A stretch of 19,370 nucleotides of DNA, taken from assembly GCA_014523665.1 (NCBI GenBank), contig JAATVR010000307.1, forward strand, positions 1-19,370. Direction: 5' to 3'. Below are positions 14,037 to 19,370 of the stretch, one piece after another. The notes beneath the pieces were generated by a model. That model did no database searches. It saw only the letters and a list, made by a program, of their open reading frames with translations, and was not told the origin of the DNA. Both the position numbers and the translations under genes were made by a program. This DNA comes from Nitrososphaerales archaeon TH526 (GTDB lineage: Archaea; Thermoproteota; Nitrososphaeria; Nitrososphaerales; Nitrososphaeraceae). Each line of letters opens with the position of its first letter. Position 1 is the first letter of the stretch.

Positions 14037-14822
14037 ATGAATTTTGACCTGACTCACTTAAAGGTTGCCATTAGAGGGTGCATTTTCGGTAAAGAAATTG
14101 TGAGTTTTAAGGAAATATCATCAACGCAGGACTATGCTATCTCTGTTGCCGAAATAGACCCCTATTGTCATGGCATGGTCATCATATCAGAATCACAATT
14201 ATTTGGACGCGGTAGAAATGGTAAGAGATGGATGTCACCACCTGGAGGATTGTGGTTCTCAGTAATAACGAAGTCGGACATAAAGCCTAGTTCCAGCATC
14301 TTTCTGTCTTATGCAATGTCACTAGCAGTGTGTGAAACCATTGCAGACGACTACAATTTGGAGGCATTCATCAAGTGGCCCAATGACGTTCTTATCAAGA
14401 GAAAAAAAGTGGCCGGTATTCTGATAAGCTCTGCCGTTCGTGGGGAGGATCTGGAATACTGTGTTGTAGGAGCAGGCATAAATCTGAATTCGAGGCCAAA
14501 AGGGATGAAAGGGACAACTTCATTGATTGAACACATAGGTCCAACATCGATTACCCTAGAATCATTTTTGGCCTCCGTTCTCGCTCACTTCCGTGACTAC
14601 CATGATCAGATCCAGTCAGAGAATTGGGAATCGGTCACGAAGCGCTGGAAATCACGTTGTCCTATGATGGGAAAGTGGATTAAGGTGATGGTAGATGGAG
14701 TTCAATTGGATGGGTTGGCCAGCGATATAGATTCAGATGGTTTGCTGATATTAATAACAACTAGGGGCCAAAAAGTCAGAATCTCGGAAACACAAGATGT
14801 ATCACTCAAATTGGATTTATAA
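14037..14822 (+). CDS. birA: Biotin--[biotin carboxyl-carrier protein] ligase, without DNA-binding domain
   Basis: This 261-aa enzyme makes biotinyl-AMP and transfers biotin to a lysine of acceptor proteins such as the acetyl/propionyl-CoA carboxylase carrier. It has the substrate-sensing ISSTQD (27-32), the adenylate loop FGRGRNGKRW (56-65), PGGLWFSV (69-76), the biotin-binding KWPND (113-117) and the catalytic lysine in KKVAGILI (123-130, Lys124). VVGAGINLN and a C-terminal SH3-like domain (about 210-261) follow. The protein starts directly with the catalytic domain. The winged helix used by E. coli BirA to repress bio genes is absent, so this protein does not itself bind the operators seen here. 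It is convergent with the glycerate kinase, 14 bp apart. Confidence 0.93.
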   Translation: MNFDLTHLKVAIRGCIFGKEIVSFKEISSTQDYAISVAEIDPYCHGMVIISESQLFGRGRNGKRWMSPPGGLWFSVITKSDIKPSSSIFLSYAMSLAVCETIADDYNLEAFIKWPNDVLIKRKKVAGILISSAVRGEDLEYCVVGAGINLNSRPKGMKGTTSLIEHIGPTSITLESFLASVLAHFRDYHDQIQSENWESVTKRWKSRCPMMGKWIKVMVDGVQLDGLASDIDSDGLLILITTRGQKVRISETQDVSLKLDL

Positions 14823-14836
14823 AACCTTGACAATGC

Positions 14837-16270
14837 CTAACTTCTTCCACTTCTGAGCCTACATATAACATTGACGTCATTTACATTGGTCAACGTCTTC
14901 CCGGTTATTATTTGGGAACCCAACATCTTGAAAGCGGTACTGCTGTCATGATTCGTTAGATACTTTCTTAATTCTTCCTTTGTGTTCATTCTATCTTGCT
15001 TCACCATCGTGCCGGTAACCAGTGCCCCGGCTGCCGTTGAATTACCATCTATTCCATCCGTTCCTACACAGCAAATCGAGACATCTTGACCAAATGAAGT
15101 TTCAAGCGATAATAGAGCGTGTAATGCTGCTTCCTGGTTCCGACCACCTATCCCATTTTTTTCTTGCTTATTTAGCCGGACAGTAGTTTCTCCCCCAAGG
15201 ACGATTGCGAATGGGAAAGACAATGATTTCATCCCATTCGCCAACAGGGAAAGCCATTTCCCGTGTTCTGCTACGTCTCCGTTAAAATGAGAACCCAGTA
15301 CCAGTGTATCTATTTTTTTTGCCCTTAAATATTGAGACGCTGCATTGCAAGCCGTCGCATTGTTCCCAATTATGGCGTATTCCGTTTTTCTATGATATTC
15401 GAATGTTTTTTGACGGTCATCCTCCTCAATTCCGATCCCATTTGTGATAACCTTCCTAATTCTCTTTAGGTGTGCGTTTTCAACATTCCAAATATCATAT
15501 TTTGATAATATTCTCTTTGCATCGCTGAATGAAGTATAATTAGGATATGTTGGACCCGAGGCAATCGTCTGGATTCCGTCACCGATTACGTCGGAAATTA
15601 CCAGAGTCAAAAAAGTAGTTGACGACGGTGAAAATCGGGTCAACTTTCCCCCTTTTACCTGGGAGAGGTGCAGTCGGACCACGTTCATATCTTGGATTGC
15701 GGCCCCTGAGGCTAACAATGATTGCGTAACATATCTCTTATCAGCCAACGTAATCCCTCTCATCGGAAGAGTCAAAAGAGCAGATCCTCCTCCGGATAGT
15801 AATACAAAAACTAGGTCAGAGCGTTTAGCCTGCCGAAGTATACAAACAATTCTTTTGGTACCCTTAATGCCGTTTGAGTCAGGCAAAGGATGCCCAGCTT
15901 CAATCACATCGATTTCATGGATCTTTTTTGAAGTCCCATAGGGGGTGATAATTGATCCCGAAACTTGTAAGGTCTTAGTTCTGCTTTGTTGGAGCACTTT
16001 TATAAGGCCCAATGCCATGGGCACGGAGGCCTTCCCAGCACCAACTATATAGACCTTGTCATATTTAGATAAATCATATGTTAATACCTTGGTCCTGATG
16101 TCCGACACTATCAATCTACCTTGACTCCTTCTAACAGCCTTTGATATCAATTTCACTGGTTCAACCGCTGCTATAGCTGCTTCCACTGCAGACAATGCGA
16201 ATTTGCTCGAAGTAAGCCCACGGTACTTTTTCAATATTGAATTCTTGTTGCGGATGGCTGAAATTGTCAT
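14837..16270 (-). CDS. Glycerate 2-kinase (DUF4147/MOFRL family)
   Basis: This 477-aa enzyme phosphorylates D-glycerate to 2-phosphoglycerate, linking glycerate to lower glycolysis. The N-terminal DUF4147 domain shows VGAGKASVPMA (76-86), EAGHPLPD (123-130), LSGGGSALL (158-166), QVKGGKL (204-210) and ISDVIGDG (225-232). The C-terminal MOFRL domain shows GGETTVRL, GIGGRNQEAAL, a GTDGIDGN loop and TNVNDV. These motifs match the archaeal enzymes of the non-phosphorylative and semi-phosphorylative Entner-Doudoroff branches. Length is normal. It is monocistronic. Its presence suggests sugar or serine/glycerate catabolism, but no other pathway gene is in view except a possible dehydrogenase at the right edge. 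Confidence 0.93.
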   Translation of the reverse strand: MTISAIRNKNSILKKYRGLTSSKFALSAVEAAIAAVEPVKLISKAVRRSQGRLIVSDIRTKVLTYDLSKYDKVYIVGAGKASVPMALGLIKVLQQSRTKTLQVSGSIITPYGTSKKIHEIDVIEAGHPLPDSNGIKGTKRIVCILRQAKRSDLVFVLLSGGGSALLTLPMRGITLADKRYVTQSLLASGAAIQDMNVVRLHLSQVKGGKLTRFSPSSTTFLTLVISDVIGDGIQTIASGPTYPNYTSFSDAKRILSKYDIWNVENAHLKRIRKVITNGIGIEEDDRQKTFEYHRKTEYAIIGNNATACNAASQYLRAKKIDTLVLGSHFNGDVAEHGKWLSLLANGMKSLSFPFAIVLGGETTVRLNKQEKNGIGGRNQEAALHALLSLETSFGQDVSICCVGTDGIDGNSTAAGALVTGTMVKQDRMNTKEELRKYLTNHDSSTAFKMLGSQIITGKTLTNVNDVNVICRLRSGRS

Positions 16271-16510
16271 CTGTTACGTGCGACATATGATTAGGCAATC
16301 TAGATATGAAGATTGGCATTCTGGTTGTAAATTTTCTTGGATCTGTTTGTAAAAATAATGCTAAAAAAACCTTTGCAAATTGGCTTTGCACTTGTACATC
16401 TTTACAAATCATTACAATAGTTGCGCGAAGGACAAAGGATTATTCATTAAGCACATTTACAGTTTCCAATTTTTCTCAAGATACATTAATCTAGGAATTG
16501 GTGCAGAGAT

Positions 16511-16885
16511 ATGGTGCTCGTGTTAGATGAGATGGTGCTGGATCTTAAATTGAAAGGGCTATCAGGGAGAAGAGGACTGATGTTCGTTCCTTATTACGGA
16601 AGATCACGGGCGTTTATCGGCAATTATAGATCATGGAAGGAATTCAATTCAGACGGGCGAATTGCTGAAATAGCTAGCTCTTTGTTAAGTCATGAAACAC
16701 TCCATCTCACCCTCAACAAGATATCCTTTAGTGCTTCTGCACAATTGGATGAACTCTTTGGTCAATCAAATTATTGGGAGAGATACGCACATGGATTAGG
16801 CGAATTTGAAAATCTTCAAAGTCACAGGGTTCCTCCCTCAAAGAACGCTGGAAAAAGTACTAAGAGAAGAAATAGAAGGAAGTAG
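16511..16885 (+). CDS. Small unknown protein with an HExxH motif
   Basis: I do not recognise this 124-aa protein. The central helix SLLSHETLHLTLNKIS (57-72) holds HETLH at 61-65, the metal-binding HExxH pattern of zincin metallopeptidases. The N-terminal half is compatible with a short beta/alpha lead-in (GLMFVPYYGRSRAFIG). The C-terminus is very basic (KSTKRRNRRK). It is much shorter than known peptidases, so a minimal protease, a toxin-like protein or a chance motif are all possible. ATACATTAAT at 16481-16490 is a TATA candidate at about -26. From about 16806 the +1 frame also reads well (TLEKVLREEIEGSSYL), so the basic tail may come from a frameshift. Confidence 0.6.
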   Translation: MVLVLDEMVLDLKLKGLSGRRGLMFVPYYGRSRAFIGNYRSWKEFNSDGRIAEIASSLLSHETLHLTLNKISFSASAQLDELFGQSNYWERYAHGLGEFENLQSHRVPPSKNAGKSTKRRNRRK

Positions 16886-17045
16886 CTACCTAACATGCAG
16901 GTCATTATGTCTGGGTGGATTCTCTTTTAGTTGGGTTTACCTACAGAAGGTTATTGAATTCAGGCTCGCATTATTGTTAGAAAACCAATAGCTACTGAAA
17001 ATAAGTTTAACCTCTTCGAACTCGTGAATTTGAACCCCATTGAAA

Positions 17046-17053
17046 ATAAATAT
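17046..17053 (+). promoter_or_regulatory. TATA-like box of trpE
   Basis: An ATAAATAT box is centred about 30 bp before the TTG at 17080. It supports that unusual start and a leaderless or very short leader. Confidence 0.4.
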
Positions 17054-17079
17054 GGTCTGCATTCTACATAAAGCAAATT

Positions 17080-18498
17080 TTGCATTCAAAGAGGAAAGCA
17101 GATCTTCATTTTGTCAGGCTTGACGTGCCCGCCGATCAATTCGAAATATTTAAGAGAATATACAAGATTTTTGATACCGCTTTCCTGTTAGAATCCTTAC
17201 AAGGACCCAAAGAATTATCGGAAATCTCTATTATTGGCTTCGATCCATTGGGCAAAGTCACAATTGAAAATGATAGGATTACAATAAGTGATGACGATGA
17301 AACAACACGATATGATAAAACAGATGACGCTCTATCGCCCATCAAGACCATTCTCCCACGTGTAGAGGATCAGCGCTTCCGGTACGTTGGCGGGGCAGTC
17401 GGATATGTCTCGTATGATGCAGTCAATTCCTGGGAAAATCTGAAGTTAAAATGTAAGAAAAAGAAATCCCTTTCGGACACATTTCCAATGCTTGATTTCG
17501 GCATTTACACAGACGGGATCATAGTAGATCATTCAGCAAGCAAGGTCTATTACTTCTATCAAGGGAGAGCCTCACGTTCACCTCAAGTATCCAGGTTTCT
17601 TAAGGGTCATGACGAGGAGGATACTGGGGAACCATTTAATTTCTCTTCGCCTATCAATAATGTTTCAAGAAATCAATATATAGATATGGTGAAAAAGGCA
17701 AAGGAATTCATCTACCGCGGAGATATTTTCCAGGCTGTTCTATCTCGAAGTCTGCGGTTCAGTGTTAAGGGCGATCCGTTATGCGTTTACGAAAGTTTAA
17801 GAAGGATAAACCCATCTCCTTATATGTATTTTCTAAAAATCAGTCGTAGACTCCAAATTATTGGGTCCAGTCCAGAGATGCTATTGCGCGTATCAAATGG
17901 CTACCTGGAGACGTATCCTATTGCTGGTACCAGACCTGTTGTTACTGAACCTGAAATAAACGAAAGGCTCATGAGGGAACTCGTCAATGACAAGAAGGAA
18001 ATCGCCGAACATACAATGTTAGTCGATTTGGCTAGAAACGATGTGGGTAGAGTTAGCGAATATGGGTCTGTAAATGTTAAAGATTTGATGGCCGTAAGAA
18101 GGTTTAGTCACGTTCAACATATGGTGACTCATGTGTCAGGCTCACTAAGATATTCATATGATCAATTTGATGCCTTCAAGGCTCTTTTCCCAGCTGGGAC
18201 AGTATCGGGTGCACCGAAAATACGGGCAATGGAAATTATAGACGGATTGGAGCCTTCGCGAAGAGGTCCTTACGCCGGTGCCTTAGGATATTTTTCTTCG
18301 AACGGATCCTGTGATTTTGCAATTATACTCCGATCGCTTTTTATCCGAGGAGGACAGGCGTATTCGCAAGCAGGCGCAGGAATTGTTATGGAATCATATC
18401 CTCCCTCTGAGTGGAACGAAACAGAGCAGAAGTTAAATGCTATGCTTCTAGCCTTGCGAGATTCGAAGGTGTTTAGGACGGGATCGGGACTCAACTGA
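17080..18498 (+). CDS. trpE: Anthranilate synthase component I
   Basis: This 472-aa chorismate-utilising enzyme converts chorismate and ammonia (from TrpG) to anthranilate, the first step of tryptophan synthesis. The feedback tryptophan-binding motif LLES is at 36-39. The catalytic domain has YPIAGTRP (about 280-287), EHTMLVDLARNDVGR, HVQHMVTHVSG and PAGTVSGAPKIRAMEII (about 369-385), followed by GPYAGALGYF. The alanine in PIAGTRP is the anthranilate-synthase rather than aminodeoxychorismate-synthase type. The start is TTG, supported by the TATA box; the residues before LLES are the usual N-terminal lead. No trpG lies next to it, which is unusual because trpE and trpG are normally adjacent. 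It converges with a small zinc-ribbon gene. Confidence 0.94.
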   Translation: MHSKRKADLHFVRLDVPADQFEIFKRIYKIFDTAFLLESLQGPKELSEISIIGFDPLGKVTIENDRITISDDDETTRYDKTDDALSPIKTILPRVEDQRFRYVGGAVGYVSYDAVNSWENLKLKCKKKKSLSDTFPMLDFGIYTDGIIVDHSASKVYYFYQGRASRSPQVSRFLKGHDEEDTGEPFNFSSPINNVSRNQYIDMVKKAKEFIYRGDIFQAVLSRSLRFSVKGDPLCVYESLRRINPSPYMYFLKISRRLQIIGSSPEMLLRVSNGYLETYPIAGTRPVVTEPEINERLMRELVNDKKEIAEHTMLVDLARNDVGRVSEYGSVNVKDLMAVRRFSHVQHMVTHVSGSLRYSYDQFDAFKALFPAGTVSGAPKIRAMEIIDGLEPSRRGPYAGALGYFSSNGSCDFAIILRSLFIRGGQAYSQAGAGIVMESYPPSEWNETEQKLNAMLLALRDSKVFRTGSGLN

Positions 18499-18533
18499 TA
18501 ATTAATTTTTCAAAGTAAAAAATCTTATTAGCC
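18499..18533. terminator. T-rich convergent terminator region
   Basis: The 35-bp spacer has a T5 run on the plus strand at 18506-18510, 8 bp after the trpE stop, and an A6 run at 18517-18522, read as ATTTTTTA on the minus strand after the zinc-ribbon stop. Archaeal terminators are mainly short U-runs, so each may end its own transcript. Confidence 0.45.
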
Positions 18534-18704
18534 TTAAGCCTTTTCCATATGCAAGTCAAAATCAGACGGGTTCAAGCTAACTCCGCATGAATTGCATCTT
18601 CCATTGAAGGGTCTTAATATATCTTTGACAGACTTCACGTTGATGATTCTATTAATTCTACCCCCACATTTTTCACAAATTATTTGTATCGAAGGAAATG
18701 CCAT
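18534..18704 (-). CDS. 56-aa zinc-ribbon protein
   Basis: An ATG at 18704 opens a 56-codon frame ending in TAA at 18534. The product has two CxxC pairs, CEKC at 10-13 and CNSC at 37-40, spaced 23 residues apart, the layout of a single zinc ribbon. The intervening residues are basic (RINRIINVKSVKD) and the C-terminus is SLNPSDFDLHMEKA. I cannot assign a family; small zinc ribbons of this type are common in archaea and often bind nucleic acid or a protein partner. A minus-strand TATA-like TTCATATT at about 18733-18741 lies 33 bp upstream. It is divergent from the YHS gene. Confidence 0.68.
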   Translation of the reverse strand: MAFPSIQIICEKCGGRINRIINVKSVKDILRPFNGRCNSCGVSLNPSDFDLHMEKA

Positions 18705-18852
18705 TAGGAACTAGATGTATCTTCGAATTGCTGAATATGAAATAGTTTGTAAATTATCTTAGACTTTTTGCTATGGTTATGTCTAATAAGAATGCTAGTT
18801 TAGTACTAACTGACAATAGACCCAGTGAATCAACTGACAAGAGAAAAAAAGA

Positions 18853-18860
18853 ATAAATAA
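18853..18860 (+). promoter_or_regulatory. TATA box of the YHS gene
   Basis: ATAAATAA is centred about 28 bp before the TTG at 18884, the spacing expected for a leaderless archaeal transcript, and it favours that start over the later CTG or GTG codons. Confidence 0.45.
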
Positions 18861-18883
18861 CAAACCTAGGTCTATAACAATTC

Positions 18884-19033
18884 TTGCCTCTGGATCCTGT
18901 GTGTGGGATAGAGTTATCACAAGAACTAGCAATCCCATTGAATTATCGTGGCAAAGAATACTTTTTCTGTTGTGAGGGTTGTAAAGCAATCTTTACTAGA
19001 AAGCCCAAAAGATATTCAGGACGGAAGGCTTGA
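18884..19033 (+). CDS. 49-aa YHS-domain protein (putative metal-binding)
   Basis: The frame from TTG 18884 to TGA 19031-19033 encodes 49 aa that are a full YHS domain and little else. It opens MPLDPVCGIEL (Cys7), keeps LNYRGKEYFFCCEGC (19-33, Cys29, Cys30, Cys33) and ends FTRKPKRY. YHS domains bind metal, often copper, and occur in metal-transport ATPases, mercury or copper chaperones and stand-alone proteins; TRASH domains are close relatives. An in-frame stop at 18875-18877 shows that it cannot start earlier. The dehydrogenase follows after 64 nt. The usual second residue of the Cys-Ser pair is Cys here, giving an extra potential ligand. Confidence 0.72.
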   Translation: MPLDPVCGIELSQELAIPLNYRGKEYFFCCEGCKAIFTRKPKRYSGRKA

Positions 19034-19070
19034 TGTCCACCTATCAGACCGCTACATTCAGAGTACTGCT

Positions 19071-19090
19071 CACAATCAGCAAAGATTGTG
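19071..19090 (+). terminator. Hairpin followed by T-run before the dehydrogenase
   Basis: CACAATC (19071-19077) and GATTGTG (19084-19090) form a perfect 7-bp stem with loop AGCAAA, followed by ATTTTT. It resembles an intrinsic terminator for the YHS transcript. It ends 7 bp before the dehydrogenase ATG, so as DNA it could equally be a dyad operator. Confidence 0.45.
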
Positions 19091-19097
19091 ATTTTTC

Positions 19098-19370
19098 ATG
19101 AAGGCAGTATTTGTCGCTTCTCCTGATGGGGTGATCGTAAAGGATGTTCCAACTCCATACCCAAAGGAAGATGAAATTGTCGTCCGAATGAAAGTATGTG
19201 GCTTATGCGGGTCTGACCTGGAGAAAACCACCATATCATATGGGATGGGTTCGACCAAGTTGGGCCATGAACCAGTCGGTGAGATAGTCAAGGTGGGAAG
19301 AAAAGTTACCGGCTTTAAGAAAATGGACAGAGTCTTTACGCATCACCATGTTCCATGCTATTCATGCTAC
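19098..19370 (+). CDS. Zinc-dependent medium-chain alcohol dehydrogenase (N-terminal 91 codons, runs off the window)
   Basis: The visible 91 residues are the GroES-like catalytic domain of the MDR family. They include the catalytic zinc ligand in VCGLCGSDLEK (33-43, Cys34 or Cys37 by position), the LGHEPVGEIVKVG motif (56-68, His58 and Glu59) and the start of the structural zinc cysteine loop at the edge (HHHVPCYSCY). The usual GDRV is MDRV here. The NAD(P)-binding domain is outside the window, so the substrate cannot be named; polyol, threonine or sugar dehydrogenases share this start. The gene is cut by the window end, not truncated in nature as far as can be seen. Confidence 0.9.
   Translation, partial: MKAVFVASPDGVIVKDVPTPYPKEDEIVVRMKVCGLCGSDLEKTTISYGMGSTKLGHEPVGEIVKVGRKVTGFKKMDRVFTHHHVPCYSCY

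Noticed and set aside
16325..16408. TTTGTAAA (16346-16353) and TTTACAAA (16401-16408), resembling bacterial BirA operator arms
   Set aside because: The arms are 47 bp apart, far more than in real BirA operators, the place is not upstream of a biotin gene, and the ligase here has no DNA-binding domain.
16161..16494. Two frames upstream of the glycerate kinase and HExxH genes (16161-16412 minus, 16306-16494 plus)
   Set aside because: They overlap the kinase N-terminus or lie in AT-rich spacer, overlap each other, and have no recognisable features.
18773..18856. 27-codon frame upstream of the YHS gene
   Set aside because: The product is hydrophilic and low-complexity, ends inside the YHS TATA box, and has no independent support.
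1..19370. CRISPR arrays, rRNA, complete insertion sequences or a toxin-antitoxin pair
   Set aside because: Nothing seen with regularly spaced repeats, rRNA-like conserved blocks, paired terminal inverted repeats around a transposase, or a clear toxin/antitoxin partner arrangement.

Overview
The window looks archaeal, most likely from the Thermoproteota/Nitrososphaerota (Thaumarchaeota) side. The evidence is a chromosomal tRNA-Asn with an intron at an unusual position, TATA-like boxes about 26-30 bp upstream of start codons (leaderless transcripts), a one-wing HTH regulator of the HTH_45 type common in that phylum, frequent GTG/TTG starts, an archaeal thiolase plus DUF35 pair, and a MOFRL-type glycerate 2-kinase. 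The base composition is moderately AT-rich and even across the window. No ammonia-oxidation or ribosomal marker is present, so the lineage call is an inference.

Layout. 200-3756 (+) is a tight operon: a sugar-nucleotide nucleotidyltransferase, a luciferase-like (LLM) oxidoreductase, a thiolase, a DUF35 zinc-ribbon/OB protein and an unknown protein, mostly with overlapping stop/start codons. 3794-3901 (-) is tRNA-Asn(GTT) with a 34-nt intron between the D-arm and the anticodon stem. 3902-4443 has no convincing gene but holds a 29-bp palindrome, short direct repeats and a possible 46-codon frame; it leads into a small serine recombinase (4444-5034). 5070-9527 is the biotin region: bioA (-) and bioD (+) are divergent, bioB-bioF (-) form an operon, and together they cover 7-keto-8-aminopelargonate formation through to biotin. 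9631-9969 is an unknown basic protein. 10051-11417 (-) is a wHTH regulator followed by a stand-alone asparagine-synthetase-type amidotransferase domain with a cysteine-rich tail. 11657-12994 is threonine synthase. 13017-13937 (-) is a UbiA/MenA-like prenyltransferase, divergent from a short biotin-protein ligase (14037-14822). 14837-16270 (-) is glycerate 2-kinase. 16511-16885 is a small HExxH protein. 17080-18498 is TrpE. The right end holds two very small cysteine-rich proteins (a 56-aa zinc ribbon and a 49-aa YHS protein) and the start of a zinc-dependent alcohol dehydrogenase.

How the parts connect. BioF, BioA, BioD and BioB make biotin and the ligase attaches it to acceptor proteins. No gene for making the pimeloyl starter is recognisable. 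A 22-bp element (18/22 identical, with the same 12-bp spacing between TCAC and GTGA) occurs in both the bioA-bioD and the prenyltransferase-ligase divergent promoters, which suggests one biotin-responsive regulator. The ligase has no DNA-binding domain, so the regulator must be another protein. Points most worth a second look are the shared operator, the unusual cysteine pattern of BioB (a Cys ligand replaced by Asn and a new Cys nearby), the AsnB-like protein with seven C-terminal cysteines, the tRNA intron position, and the thiolase/DUF35/LLM/nucleotidyltransferase operon. I found no CRISPR array, rRNA or complete insertion sequence.
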